Part shown: positions 7,554 through 16,620 of the stretch, piece after piece
How the letters are laid out: each line of letters opens with the position of its first letter
How positions within the stretch are numbered: the first letter of the stretch is position 1
Assembly: GCA_965248905.1 (NCBI GenBank)
Contig: CBDFKS010000007.1
Span: 434,001 to 498,000, forward strand
Origin: CBDFKS01 sp965248905
Lineage (GTDB): Bacteria > Chloroflexota > Dehalococcoidia > Lucifugimonadales > JAGWBF01
Reading direction: 5' to 3'
Length of the DNA: 64,000 bases
Position numbers and translations under genes: made by a program
Notes under the pieces: model-generated
Databases searched by the model: none
Seen by the model: the letters and a program-made list of their open reading frames with translations, nothing else
Told to the model about the DNA's origin: nothing

Positions 7554-9140
7554 GTGACTGGAAAGCGATACGCTGACCTGATCCTGACCAATGCCCGTGT
7601 CCTCACCATGGAGCCGGGGACGTCCGATGGCAACTACGTGGCGGTCGCAGACGGAAGAATTCTCCATGTGGGTCATGGTCGAGACGCTTCCCAGTTCAGA
7701 GGGCCCGGCACCGTCGAAATTGACTGCCAGGGCATGACCCTTCTCCCTGGATTCATCGACGCCCACTGTCATCTGATGGCGCTGGCTTCCAGCCGACGAA
7801 GCGTGGACTGCCGCCCAAGCAAAGTCGGCTCCATCGCCGACATCGTCCATGCAATAAGGCAGCGAGCTGAAAAGCTAAGCACTTCAAGAACTGTGCCAGC
7901 CGACCGGGGTAATCAGGATTGGATACGTGCCTTCGGCTACGATGAGTTCTTTCTATCTGAGAAGCGCCATCCAACCCGGTGGGACCTGGACAGGGCGGCT
8001 CCCTTTCACCCTATGCGTTTGGACCATCGTACGGGACATGCTTCCGTGCTCAATAGTGCCGCCCTTCAACTGGTGAACATTCACAGGGATACCCCTGATC
8101 CAGACGACGGGATCATAGAGCGGGACGAAGTCAGTGGCGAGCCCACCGGGGTGCTCTATGAGATGGGGGACTATATCCGCGAGATGACGCACGTTCAGTC
8201 GGATGACGAGAGCTTTTGGGGAGGGGTGGCAAGTGCCAACGAATTGCTCTTATCCCGGGGAATAACCTCCATTCAAGATGCGGGTGTTTCAAATGACTAT
8301 AGGCGCTGGCAGACCTTACAGAGCTTAAAAGAGCAGGGTCTCTTCACGCCGAGGGTCACTATGATGGTGGGAGTATCCCACGTGTCTACCCTCCTGGAGG
8401 CTGGACTGAAGCCGGACGACGGGAATGACGATCTAAGGGTTGGCGCAGTAAAGCTGATGGTTGGCCTGACTACCGGATCCCTTCAGCCCCCCGTGGAAGA
8501 GATCGTAGAAACGGTTTTAAGTACTCATCGACAGGGATATCAGCTGGCTATCCACGCAGTCGAGGAAGAGGTAGTCGAGGCAGTAATAGACTCACTCCTC
8601 ATGGCTCAAGCGCAGCTACCTCGGCCCGATGCTCGACATCGCATAGAGCATTGCTCCGAGTGCCCACCGCGTTTACTGACTAAACTAAAGGAAAGCCGCG
8701 CTCTGGTTGTGACCCAGCCTGGATTCATATACGAAGTAGGCGAAAAATATCTGTCCGAAGTAGAGCGGAGGCTGTTGCCGAGCCTATATCCAGTGAGCTC
8801 CCTTGTCGCGGCCGGGATACCGGTAGCCGCCGGTTCCGACGGGCCGGTGACCGAGCCAGACCCAATCACCAGTATCTACTCGGCTGTGACACGCAACACG
8901 AGGAATGGCTCGATTCTCGGCTCTTCGCAAGCCGTCCCAGCAAATGAGGCTCTCAGAATCCATACTATAAACGCAGCTTACGCAGCCTTCGAAGAGCAGA
9001 AAAAGGGATCCATTACGACTGGAAAGTTGGCAGACTTGGTGCTATTAGACGCTCACCCCACTGCCGTCGAGCCTAAGTATATTAAGGAGATCAACGTGGT
9101 GATGACTGTGGTGGGTGGACAGATAGTGTGGCAGCGTTAG
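7554..9140 (+). CDS. Amidohydrolase of the YtcJ type (amidohydrolase family 3)
   Basis: A metal-dependent hydrolase of 528 aa. It has N-terminal beta-sandwich residues (LILTNARVLTMEPG), then the metal-site motif GFIDAHCHLMAL. Later come AIHAVEEEVVEAVID, the metal-ligand region RHRIEHCSECPP, and the C-terminal Asp in PVAAGSDGPVTEPDP. The end DLVLLDAHP is typical of the family. Members hydrolyse C-N bonds of amides or cyclic ureides; the substrate is not predictable. The start is GTG 7554 with AAAGGCG upstream. It ends 4 bp inside the convergent polyprenyl synthase gene. Confidence 0.9.
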   Translation: MTGKRYADLILTNARVLTMEPGTSDGNYVAVADGRILHVGHGRDASQFRGPGTVEIDCQGMTLLPGFIDAHCHLMALASSRRSVDCRPSKVGSIADIVHAIRQRAEKLSTSRTVPADRGNQDWIRAFGYDEFFLSEKRHPTRWDLDRAAPFHPMRLDHRTGHASVLNSAALQLVNIHRDTPDPDDGIIERDEVSGEPTGVLYEMGDYIREMTHVQSDDESFWGGVASANELLLSRGITSIQDAGVSNDYRRWQTLQSLKEQGLFTPRVTMMVGVSHVSTLLEAGLKPDDGNDDLRVGAVKLMVGLTTGSLQPPVEEIVETVLSTHRQGYQLAIHAVEEEVVEAVIDSLLMAQAQLPRPDARHRIEHCSECPPRLLTKLKESRALVVTQPGFIYEVGEKYLSEVERRLLPSLYPVSSLVAAGIPVAAGSDGPVTEPDPITSIYSAVTRNTRNGSILGSSQAVPANEALRIHTINAAYAAFEEQKKGSITTGKLADLVLLDAHPTAVEPKYIKEINVVMTVVGGQIVWQR

Positions 9141-10126
9141 CGCATCCTGTCTATTATGTAGCGAGAGAGATCCAGGAGGGAGCTCCGACCTGGGCTATCT
9201 GAGAGGGGCTGCATGGCTTGGCCTGCCTTGTGGGAGTAGTCTCTAACCACCGCATAGCAATCTTCGATGATGCTTGAGTTCTGGATCATCTCAAGCGCCT
9301 TTTTCAGCTCATCGCCGTTTCGATGATTGTCTGGCTGAAATAGGTCGTTAATCGGATTGTCGTCGGGATACCGCTCCATCAGCATAATCGTGGGTAGGGT
9401 CAGAACTCCCTGAAGCAGGTCATTGCCTACGGGCTTGCCGATCATATCCGCATCCCCCTGCACGTCCAGAATGTCATCCACGATCTGAAAGGCCATGCCC
9501 ATATTGTACCCATAGGCTTGTAAAGCCTCCACGGTCTCTTCGGGGGCACCACTGAGGATGGCTCCCGTCTCTGCGGCGGTGCGAAACAGGGACGCGGTCT
9601 TGCGGTATATTCGGTCGTTGTAATCCTCTCGAGTTTGATCCTTGTTGCGGGTGTTGAAAAATTCCAGGAGCTCCCCGCTGGACAGCTCCATTATGGTTTC
9701 GGAGAATCTTCGAATCACGCGAACGTTGTTCGTGTCGCAGACGAAGGTGGCGGAAGTCGCGAAAACGTAATCGCCCAGGAGAACCGCTACGTTCTTACCC
9801 CATATGTCGCTCACCGTAGCCTTACCCCTACGCAAGGAGGAGTTGTCGATGGTATCGTCGTGTATGAGAGTAGCTATATGTAGAAGCTCCACCGCCGCTG
9901 CCATGATGACGGGCAGATCGTGGTTGTACGGGTGGAAGCTTGCCGACAGCATGGTTATAGCCGGGCGCACCCTCTTACCCTTGGTTTGAGTAATGTAGTC
10001 TAGAAGCTCCGCTAGGTAGGGAGTCTCCGTGTCGGAGATACTGTGGAGCCGCTCCTCCACCTGGACGAGTCCATCCCTGATGGGCTCGTAAATCCGTGCG
10101 GTAGTCTCTTCTAAACCCTCTAGCAA
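9137..10126 (-). CDS. Trans-polyprenyl diphosphate synthase
   Basis: It condenses isopentenyl diphosphate onto allylic diphosphates to make long-chain prenyl chains, for example for menaquinone. The first aspartate-rich motif is LIHDDTIDNSSLRRGK and the second is QIVDDILDVQGD, with KPVGNDLLQG after it; together they bind Mg-diphosphate. Length (329 aa) is typical. Start is TTG 10126 with GGAG eight bases upstream. It begins about 9 bp after the stop of metG, so it is the second gene of a metG operon. Its 3' end overlaps the amidohydrolase end. Chain length cannot be read with confidence. Confidence 0.94.
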   Translation of the reverse strand: MLEGLEETTARIYEPIRDGLVQVEERLHSISDTETPYLAELLDYITQTKGKRVRPAITMLSASFHPYNHDLPVIMAAAVELLHIATLIHDDTIDNSSLRRGKATVSDIWGKNVAVLLGDYVFATSATFVCDTNNVRVIRRFSETIMELSSGELLEFFNTRNKDQTREDYNDRIYRKTASLFRTAAETGAILSGAPEETVEALQAYGYNMGMAFQIVDDILDVQGDADMIGKPVGNDLLQGVLTLPTIMLMERYPDDNPINDLFQPDNHRNGDELKKALEMIQNSSIIEDCYAVVRDYSHKAGQAMQPLSDSPGRSSLLDLSRYIIDRMR

Positions 10127-10135
10127 GCTACACTC

Positions 10136-11821
10136 CTATATGGCCTTGGCGCCAAGGCGCTCTGACTCTTTCTCTACGACATCCTCATCCAGTTTGGTGT
10201 ACAGGGGCTTGGGCTCGGGCAACGCTTGCCCTGGGGGAAGGTCATCTGTAGTCCCGGCCCAATTCCAGCCGACGTTTTCTATTTCGCCTGTGAATCCCAG
10301 CAGCCCATGCAAGGTTTGGGAGCTAAAGGGAAGGAATGGATATAGGACCACCTTCAGGCAGTTTATGATACTTAGAGTGACCCACAAGGTGGTTGCTGTG
10401 GCTTCCCGATCAGCCTTGATAGTTTTCCATGGGGCCTTGGTATCAAGATATCTATTGGCCTCCTGTGCCAGGGCCATCGCCTGGGTTAAGGCCAACCTGA
10501 ATTTACAGATCGACAGGCTGTCGTTCACTGACTCAAGGGTAGCCGCCGCTTGATCCAGAAGTTGCCGGCTTTGAGCGTCAAGCTCTCCCGGAGCTGGAAC
10601 CCTTCGATCAAAATTCCTATATGTGAAGGTAAGAACCCTATGCACCAGGTTCCCGTACGTGGCTACCAACTCGTCGTTGTTGCGACGCACAAACCCTACC
10701 CAAGAGAAGTCTGAATCGCCGGTTTCGGGCATGTTGATCGACAAATAATAGCGGAGGGGATCGGGATCATAACGTTCTAGATAATCCGGCAGCCACACAG
10801 CCCAGTTGCGGCTGGTTGAGAACTGCCGGCCCTCCAGACTCAGGAACTCGTTGGCGGGCACGTCATATGGGAGGTTGAGCCCGGTGTAGCCCATGAGAAT
10901 AGCGGGCCAGATAATCGTGTGGAAGGGTATGTTGTCCTTGCCTATGAAGTAATATGCTCTTGTTGTCGGGTCGTTCCAAAACTCCTGCCATTTATCGGGT
11001 TGTCCTTTGCTTGCAGCCCATTCCTTAGATGCAGATAGATAGCCGATGACGGCTTCGAACCACACATAAATCCGCTTGCTATCGTAGCCTTCCAGCGGCA
11101 ACGGTACGCCCCACGCAATGTCCCTGGATATGGCCCTGTCGATCAATCCGTCCTCGAGATAGCTGCGGGTGAAGTTAAGCACGTTGGACTTCCAGTGACT
11201 CTGCTGCTGTACCCATTCCAGCAATGGTTTTTGGAAGGCGCTTAGTTTAAGGAAAAAGTGCTCCGAGTTTTTGAACTCAGGGGCCGTACCACAGATACTG
11301 CAATGGGGCTCTATTAGGTCCTGGGGGTCCAGAGTCTTGCCGCATCTATCACACTGGTCTCCCCGGGCATTGGTGTTTCCGCAATGGGGGCAGGTGCCCT
11401 CGATATATCTGTCTGGGCGAAATCGCTGGCAATTGGGGCAGTATGGGAGCACCATTACACCCGTATAGATGTAGCCTTTTTGATGCAGGTTATTAAATAT
11501 GTCGTGCACTATTTGCCGGTGATTTTCGGTGCCAGTGGAGGTGAATAGATCGAAGCTGATACCCATTGTTTGCCACGAACTGAGGAACTCGGTGTGGTAT
11601 TTCCTAACAACCTCGTCTGGGGTGATGCCTTCCCGATCAGCTCGAACGGTAATCGGGGTTCCGTGCTGGTCACTTCCGGAAACCATGAGCACCTGGTTTC
11701 CTTTGAGGCGGTGGTAGCGGGCAAAGATGTCAGCGGGAAGATAGCATCCAGCCAGATGACCCAGGTGAAGTGAGCCGTTGGCATATGGCCAGGCGACAGC
11801 TACAAGAATGCGCTCAGGCAT
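10136..11821 (-). CDS. metG: Methionyl-tRNA synthetase
   Basis: It charges tRNA-Met. The class I HIGH motif is HLGH in GSLHLGHLAGCY. The KMSKS loop is the divergent FSTSRNWAVW, a variant known in this enzyme. A knuckle region with cysteine pairs (CPNCQRF, CPHCGNT, CDRCGKT, CSICGT) supports two zinc sites. The anticodon-binding helical domain follows (YDPDPLRYYLSINMPE). There is no C-terminal tRNA-binding OB domain. ATG 11821 is preferred over an upstream TTG at 11830, since AAGGA then has nine-base spacing. It is the first gene of an operon with the polyprenyl synthase. Confidence 0.96.
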   Translation of the reverse strand: MPERILVAVAWPYANGSLHLGHLAGCYLPADIFARYHRLKGNQVLMVSGSDQHGTPITVRADREGITPDEVVRKYHTEFLSSWQTMGISFDLFTSTGTENHRQIVHDIFNNLHQKGYIYTGVMVLPYCPNCQRFRPDRYIEGTCPHCGNTNARGDQCDRCGKTLDPQDLIEPHCSICGTAPEFKNSEHFFLKLSAFQKPLLEWVQQQSHWKSNVLNFTRSYLEDGLIDRAISRDIAWGVPLPLEGYDSKRIYVWFEAVIGYLSASKEWAASKGQPDKWQEFWNDPTTRAYYFIGKDNIPFHTIIWPAILMGYTGLNLPYDVPANEFLSLEGRQFSTSRNWAVWLPDYLERYDPDPLRYYLSINMPETGDSDFSWVGFVRRNNDELVATYGNLVHRVLTFTYRNFDRRVPAPGELDAQSRQLLDQAAATLESVNDSLSICKFRLALTQAMALAQEANRYLDTKAPWKTIKADREATATTLWVTLSIINCLKVVLYPFLPFSSQTLHGLLGFTGEIENVGWNWAGTTDDLPPGQALPEPKPLYTKLDEDVVEKESERLGAKAI

Positions 11822-11938
11822 GTAGCACAATCCTTGTAATTGGCATGGCGAGATTGAGTATTCATCTCAGTAGACAGGCATAGGGCTTATCAAGAATGTC
11901 CAGCAACTGGGTGCTTCGGCAAAGGGCATTTGGCATAT

Positions 11939-12592
11939 CTAGGGTGCCGGCCATTCAGTGCCACCTTCAGCAGGGCCTTCCTCGGGTCTTCGGGCCAACC
12001 CTGTGGCCACGATGTTTCTCATGTCGCGAGATATTACCTGACCCCATTCTTTGGCATGATTCACCCGGAAGGAGCCCCTCTCCTGGCGAAGCAGATTACG
12101 TGTGCTTGTACTCATCTCGTTAACATCCGCATTGATATCAGATACGTCTGAATTGGCATTACGGATGGTCTCTTCCATGCTGTCCAGCACTGGAACTAGC
12201 TCAGGCGAGGTCTCGATAAAACGGCTAATTTCACGCATACTCTCAGCAACAAAGAAGGCGAACACTGGTACCGTGTCCCATCGGTGCTCAGGCAGGAAGC
12301 TCTTGGCCAGATCCCAGTTCTGGTCACGCATGAAAACCCTTACATCCAGCTTGCTTGTCCCCTCTGCCAACTTGTATACGACCGGGGTTGTCGTGACATG
12401 GTCACCGCACCAGTCCTCGGTAACCACGGCAACGCGAAGAGGGGCGTCCAGGGACGAGAAATATTCCTTTACCTCTGAGGGGATTTCAACGCCCTCAAGT
12501 ACTTGGGAGAAGCGCTCTTTATTGACCTTCATCTGGGCGACGTGCTCTTGGGCAGTCATCCCTTGTAGGAACCGTTCTGCGGTCAGTCCCAT
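11939..12592 (-). CDS. Thioredoxin-fold protein with an altered active site
   Basis: This is a 217-aa protein of the bacillithiol/thioredoxin-like family that usually carries TEDWCGDCAR. Here the motif reads VVTEDWCGDHVTTTPVVYKL, so the resolving cysteine is replaced by His and only one active-site Cys remains. The cis-proline segment (WDTVPVFAFF) is present. It ends in about 70 residues of charged helix not typical of the core. The protein is expected in the cytoplasm. The single Cys suggests monothiol or non-redox binding chemistry rather than disulfide reduction. It is monocistronic on the minus strand between metG and rsmI. Confidence 0.82.
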   Translation of the reverse strand: MGLTAERFLQGMTAQEHVAQMKVNKERFSQVLEGVEIPSEVKEYFSSLDAPLRVAVVTEDWCGDHVTTTPVVYKLAEGTSKLDVRVFMRDQNWDLAKSFLPEHRWDTVPVFAFFVAESMREISRFIETSPELVPVLDSMEETIRNANSDVSDINADVNEMSTSTRNLLRQERGSFRVNHAKEWGQVISRDMRNIVATGLARRPEEGPAEGGTEWPAP

Positions 12593-12697
12593 GTCCTACC
12601 TCTTGCTTAGCACTGGGGGAAGATTATCCAAATTAGCACAGCTGCTCTCTGGGGACGCCTCGACATGAGCTAATTGTAGACCTATATCAGAAGCTGT

Positions 12698-13519
12698 TCA
12701 AGGGGAGCGGACGTCCAGCCACATCCTATAGGCGACCTTCCTGGACAACCCAGTGGCAAGGACCACCGCGGATACTGATTCCTTCGCTTTATATCCCTGG
12801 TCTTTCAGCCGCTGTAGTTCGTCCCTAGCCCAATCTGTGTTTACTGAGCCCGGAGTTTGGACAGACCCGGCTATCAGTATGGTGAACTCTCCCTTAGGCG
12901 TGGTGAAGTGTTCGATGGCCTCCGATATGTCGCCTCGAAAAACCTCCTCATGGACCTTCGTAAGCTCCCGGCAGACGATGATCTCCCGGTTTCCCAGCAC
13001 GGCGATCATGTCTTGCAGTGAGTCGCCTAGTCTGTGGGGAGCCTCAAAGACCAGGGTAGTGTATGGATGGCTCACTAACGATTCGAGCAAGCGAAGGCGA
13101 TCGCGTTTACGCCGAGGGAGAAATCCCAGGACGAGAGCGCCATCCGGCGGCAATCCAGATAGGGCGAGACTAGCTGTAACGGCCGAAGCGCCAGGTATGG
13201 GTATGACCTGCACCCCCGCACTGGTGGCTGCCAGCACGAGCTCCTGTCCCGGATCGCTTATTCCGGGCATCCCGGCTTCAGATACCAGGGCTACATCTTG
13301 TGTTTTCAAAGTCTCCAGCAGCATAGTGGTTTTGGTCTTGCTGTTGTGGTCATGATAGCTGGTGCAACGTGTCTTGATGTCATAATAGTTCAGCAGACGT
13401 CTGGTCGTACGCGTGTCCTCGGCGGCTATCAGAGCAACCTCTTTTAAGACGCGCAGGGCCCGCAAGGTAATATCCTCGAGGTTGCCGATTGGGGTTGCTA
13501 CCAGGTACAGTGTGGCCAT
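12698..13519 (-). CDS. rsmI: 16S rRNA (cytidine-1402 2'-O) methyltransferase
   Basis: It methylates C1402 of 16S rRNA in the decoding centre. The N-terminus LYLVATPIGNLEDITLRALRVL and then AAEDTRTTRRLLNYYDI are the standard start of RsmI. PIPGASAVTASLALSGLP forms the SAM-binding loop, and FEAPHRLGDSL and CRELTKVHEEVFRG complete the signature. Length (273 aa) matches. It shares one base (13519) with the end of radC, so the two are cotranscribed with radC first. Confidence 0.96.
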   Translation of the reverse strand: MATLYLVATPIGNLEDITLRALRVLKEVALIAAEDTRTTRRLLNYYDIKTRCTSYHDHNSKTKTTMLLETLKTQDVALVSEAGMPGISDPGQELVLAATSAGVQVIPIPGASAVTASLALSGLPPDGALVLGFLPRRKRDRLRLLESLVSHPYTTLVFEAPHRLGDSLQDMIAVLGNREIIVCRELTKVHEEVFRGDISEAIEHFTTPKGEFTILIAGSVQTPGSVNTDWARDELQRLKDQGYKAKESVSAVVLATGLSRKVAYRMWLDVRSP

Positions 13520-14226
13520 TAGAACCCCAGACCCTGCTCCTTTAGGCTGGCATGGCCCTGACCGCCCAGGATGATGTGGTCCAGCACTTCGACGCCCAGT
13601 AAATGCCCCGATTCTCTGAGCTGCTCCGTTATGCTGACGTCCTCGGGACTGGGAGTCGGGTCTTCCGACGGATGATTATGCACGACAATAATTGCTACGG
13701 CATTGTCTCGTATAGCGGGTCGGAACACCTCGGCCGCACGGACGACGGATGAATTTACGTTCCCGATGTAGATTTCATTAACACCCAAGACGTGATTTTT
13801 AGTATCCAGGATCAGCACTCGCAAGTGTTCCTGATCGAAGAGGCTCATCTCCGCCGATAGCAAGTTTACCACGTCTTCAGGACAACGTATGACGGCCCGG
13901 TCCTCTGGATGGAGGGAGACCAGCCGGCGCCCTAGTTCGAATGCCGCCATAAGCTGGCACGCCTTGGCCTCACTGATCCCTTTCAGGGAGCAGAGCTCGC
14001 TAAAGGTAGAGCGAGCTATACCAGGTAACCCCTGGGTATGGGAAATCAGCCGAACGGCCAGGTTGAGTACGTTCTCGCCGGTAACCCCAGTGCGTAGAAG
14101 GATTGCTATCAGCTCGGCATTGCTCAGTGAGCCAGGCCCGTAGTCTCGGAGGCGCTCCCTCGGGCGTTCGCCCTTGGGGAGATCGCGGATCATGGTAGTG
14201 TATGTAACCTGGGTTTCGGTAGCCAT
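13519..14226 (-). CDS. radC: RadC family JAB-domain protein
   Basis: This 235-aa protein has N-terminal UPF0758 helices with a helix-hairpin-helix (LCSLKGISEAKACQLMAAFELGRR) and a C-terminal JAB/MPN metalloprotease-like domain with HNHPSEDPTPSPEDVSIT and DHIILG. The His-x-His...Asp pattern is intact. Its role is debated; it is named for DNA repair, but a catalytic function is unproven. It starts at ATG 14226 with AAAGGAGATAC upstream. It is upstream of, and fused by one base to, rsmI. Confidence 0.94.
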   Translation of the reverse strand: MATETQVTYTTMIRDLPKGERPRERLRDYGPGSLSNAELIAILLRTGVTGENVLNLAVRLISHTQGLPGIARSTFSELCSLKGISEAKACQLMAAFELGRRLVSLHPEDRAVIRCPEDVVNLLSAEMSLFDQEHLRVLILDTKNHVLGVNEIYIGNVNSSVVRAAEVFRPAIRDNAVAIIVVHNHPSEDPTPSPEDVSITEQLRESGHLLGVEVLDHIILGGQGHASLKEQGLGF

Positions 14227-14585
14227 GATCGTATCTCCTTTGGCCGGATCATCTGGTTGCGGTCACTATGTCAATTACGTCAAATGCATTATACAAGATT
14301 CTGTGCCTCGAATCCTTGATGACTAAAACAACCCAGGGTCTTTTAGTTCTCTCCTGGCGTCATTGCGAGTGAAGCGAAGCAATCTCTTCTTGCATTGGGA
14401 GATTGCTTCAGGGCTTTGCCCTTCGCAATGACAATTAAAAGACCCTGAAAACAACCTCCAATGCTTGAATACTTCGAAGTGTCAAGGCGGACGTTTAGTG
14501 GAGCCAATGGTGCTGACCTATCCATACGTAGTAGAATGAGCCCGTAGGCGGGCTAATTAGTTGACAGATGAAAAGAGGTGTAGCG
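14227..14585. other. Intergenic stretch holding a MITE and the leader of an alpha/beta hydrolase
   Basis: Between radC and the divergent hydrolase there is no credible gene. The main content is the 114-bp palindromic element at 14334-14447, with its target duplication, plus a short region before the hydrolase with AAAGAGGTG at 14572-14580. Confidence 0.7.
14334..14447. mobile_element. MITE copy A (114 bp, terminal inverted repeats, 9-bp target duplication)
   Basis: The element begins CAGGGTCTTTTAGTT and ends AATTAAAAGACCCTG, terminal repeats that differ at one position. The inside folds on itself (CATTGCGAGTGAAGCGAAGC pairing with GGGCTTTGCCCTTCGCAATG). It is flanked by AAAACAACC at 14325-14333 and again at 14448-14456, a 9-bp direct repeat that marks transposition. 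A second copy of the same length is at 47424-47537. No coding capacity. Nine-base duplications point to a transposase family such as IS4 or IS903-like acting in trans; none is in the window. The CATTGCGAG...GCGAAGCAATC core is, from memory, widespread in unrelated bacteria. Confidence 0.9.
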
Positions 14586-15422
14586 GTGACCACACAGGTT
14601 AGTCCTCAGGACAACACGGTAGTGGCCAACGGACTGAAGCTTCACTACCTTGATTGGGGGACGGCTGAAACCCCCCCGATGCTGTTATTGCATGGCCTGC
14701 GGGGACATGCCCACTCCTGGGATGATTTCTCCGCGGCCATGTGTCAGGATTACCACGTTCTGGCCTTGGACCAGAGGGGCAGGGGTGAGAGCGATTGGGC
14801 GACCGATGGAGACTACTCCACCGATGCGTTCGTAACCGACCTTACAGGCTTTTGCGAGGCGCTCAAGCTGGAGTCCTTCATACTGGTTGGACACTCCATG
14901 GGAGGGCGCAACAGTATGGCCTTCGCGGCTCGCCATGCCAACAAGCTGCAAAAGCTGGTCATCGTGGACATCGGCCCATTGATAGACCCGCGCGGAGGCA
15001 AGCGGATCACCAACGAAATAATCGCTGTGCCCGAAGAGTTCGACTCATTCGAAGCCGTGGTGGAGTACATGAGCAAACAGAACCGTTTCTTATCGGACAG
15101 AGTTCTCCGCCGGCGCTTGCAGTACGCCACCAAGACGCTTCCCGACGGAAAGGTAGGCTGGCGGTACGACATTGCTGTTCGAGACCAGAGGCGACATGGG
15201 ACCGCTGGCCCGGCTTTAGACCTCTTTCCCATGCTTAAGAACATCACCTGCCCTACTCTCATCGTGCGAGGGATGGAGACGGATATGCTGAGCCCTGAAT
15301 TGGTCAATCAGATGCTGCAGGAGCTGCCCAACGCCCAGACGGTGGACATCCCTGAGGCTGCCCACATGGTGTATGAGGACAACCCCGATGATTTTCTTGC
15401 CGCAGTGCGGGCCTGGCTATAG
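14586..15422 (+). CDS. Alpha/beta hydrolase
   Basis: A hydrolase of the alpha/beta fold with the oxyanion region LLLHGLRGHAHSWDDF, the nucleophile elbow VGHSMGGRNSM, and the C-terminal histidine in DIPEAAHMVYEDNP. The likely acid is in the loop before the ETDMLSPE region. Such enzymes cleave esters, lactones or C-C bonds; no substrate is readable. The GTG at 14586 is chosen because AAAGAGGTG ends five bases upstream; an ATG at 14568 would place that ribosome site inside the gene. A homologous hydrolase is at 21156. Confidence 0.9.
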   Translation: MTTQVSPQDNTVVANGLKLHYLDWGTAETPPMLLLHGLRGHAHSWDDFSAAMCQDYHVLALDQRGRGESDWATDGDYSTDAFVTDLTGFCEALKLESFILVGHSMGGRNSMAFAARHANKLQKLVIVDIGPLIDPRGGKRITNEIIAVPEEFDSFEAVVEYMSKQNRFLSDRVLRRRLQYATKTLPDGKVGWRYDIAVRDQRRHGTAGPALDLFPMLKNITCPTLIVRGMETDMLSPELVNQMLQELPNAQTVDIPEAAHMVYEDNPDDFLAAVRAWL

Positions 15423-15490
15423 ACCTGTGCCCATCAAGTTGTATCCATTGCTAGCCAGAAGGACCGAGCGCCTTCCAGAACAGAGAGGTG

Positions 15491-16300
15491 ATGTTGAAAG
15501 CTAGCCAGCGATGGAGAGCTATGATCGAGGCCGAGCACGCTCAGACCGACAGGATCCGTGGCACCCCGACTCCAGATGACCACTGGGAGGCCTACGCGGA
15601 CCGTTTCAAGGCCGACCCGCGGCGTTCTGATGATCCACTACTGGACCGCCTAATTCAGGATATACGGTCCCATCACACAGTCATCGACGTGGGAGCCGGA
15701 GCGGGCAGGTTGTCATTGCCTTTGGCATTGCACTGCCGCCATGTCACCGCCGTCGAACCATCCCCTAGCATGTCCTCGGCTCTCATTGAACAAGCGGCGG
15801 AATACGACGTTTCCAATGTTTCTCTGGTACAGGCTGGATGGGACGAGGCGGAGGTGGACCAGGCTGACATCGTCCTCTGCGTGCATGTGATATACACGAT
15901 CCGAGACGTTGAGAACTTCGTGAGAAAGCTGGAGAGCCACGCTAGAGAGCGGGTGATGGTAATCCTGTTCAAACACCCGCCCCAGTCTCAAAACTATCAC
16001 ATATGGCGTAAGGTTCACGACGATGAGCGCCTACCACTCCCCGGTCTTCCCCAGTTCCAGGAGGTACTCCAGGAGATGCATATAGACGCCCAAACGGAGA
16101 TGTTACCGACGAGACCGGTCGGAGGTTTCGACAGCGCAGAGCAAGGCATGGAGGAGCTTACAAGTCGCCTATACCTGGCGCCTGAGAGTCCTAAGATGAG
16201 TGTGCTAAAAGAGCTGCTGCCGGACTTATTGGAGGAAGTGGATGGCGTCCACACAATCCGAGGCGCGAAGCCGTTGGAGCCAGGGCTGTTGTGGTGGTAG
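15491..16300 (+). CDS. Class I SAM-dependent methyltransferase
   Basis: The SAM-binding glycine-rich strand is TVIDVGAGAGRLSLPLAL, followed by the acidic residue at the end of strand 2 (HVTAVEPSPSM) and the motif III region QADIVLCVHVIYTI. Length is about 270 aa. Substrate is unknown; no other domain is attached. The GAGGTGAT at 15485-15492 overlaps the ATG at 15491, so the exact start is uncertain (GTG 15488, ATG 15491 or ATG 15521). It follows the alpha/beta hydrolase by 70 bp on the same strand. Confidence 0.88.
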   Translation: MLKASQRWRAMIEAEHAQTDRIRGTPTPDDHWEAYADRFKADPRRSDDPLLDRLIQDIRSHHTVIDVGAGAGRLSLPLALHCRHVTAVEPSPSMSSALIEQAAEYDVSNVSLVQAGWDEAEVDQADIVLCVHVIYTIRDVENFVRKLESHARERVMVILFKHPPQSQNYHIWRKVHDDERLPLPGLPQFQEVLQEMHIDAQTEMLPTRPVGGFDSAEQGMEELTSRLYLAPESPKMSVLKELLPDLLEEVDGVHTIRGAKPLEPGLLWW

Positions 16301-16315
16301 ACTTGTATTAGGATC

Positions 16316-16618
16316 ATGAACATAGAGGAGGTCAAACGCAAAGTTCGTCATGATCTGTACGTTTTCACTCATCATGCCGATGTGGAGCGCAGAGCCGAAC
16401 AGTTAACTTTCGCGGAGATAGAAGAAGCCGTACTGAATGGACAAATTCTCGAGTACTACCCTGACGCTGGGCGAGGTGAGTGTTGCTTGGTCGTTGGGTT
16501 CGCGAGGGAGAAGCCTATTCATTCTATTTGCGGTTGGTACGGGGATAAGCTAGCTATTATTACCGTATACATTCCTCGCCCACCTAAATTTGTTGACCCA
16601 TGGACACGAGGAGGCTAA
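16316..16618 (+). CDS. DUF4258 protein, probable toxin partner
   Basis: A 100-aa DUF4258-type protein. It opens with a helix then FTHHADVERRAEQLTFAEIEEAVLNGQILEYY (read as FTHHADVERRAEQ, LTFAEIEEAVL, NGQILEYY). It continues with CCLVVGFAREKPIHSICGWYGDKLAIITVYIP, the usual beta sheet. Such proteins are found next to YgiT-type zinc-finger proteins, as here, in an MqsR/MqsA-like arrangement. RelE/MqsR-like ribonuclease activity is inferred from family. It starts at ATG 16316 shortly after the methyltransferase stop and ends where the ribosome site of the next gene lies. Confidence 0.82.
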   Translation: MNIEEVKRKVRHDLYVFTHHADVERRAEQLTFAEIEEAVLNGQILEYYPDAGRGECCLVVGFAREKPIHSICGWYGDKLAIITVYIPRPPKFVDPWTRGG

Positions 16619-16620
16619 AA

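Noticed and set aside
10860..10900. Loss of function in metG because the KMSKS loop reads FSTSR
   Set aside because: This variant is known in methionyl-tRNA synthetases and the rest of the enzyme is intact.
14334..14447. Reading the MITE hairpin as a rho-independent terminator
   Set aside because: It has target duplications and a second copy elsewhere; these identify it as an inserted element, even though it could end transcripts secondarily.
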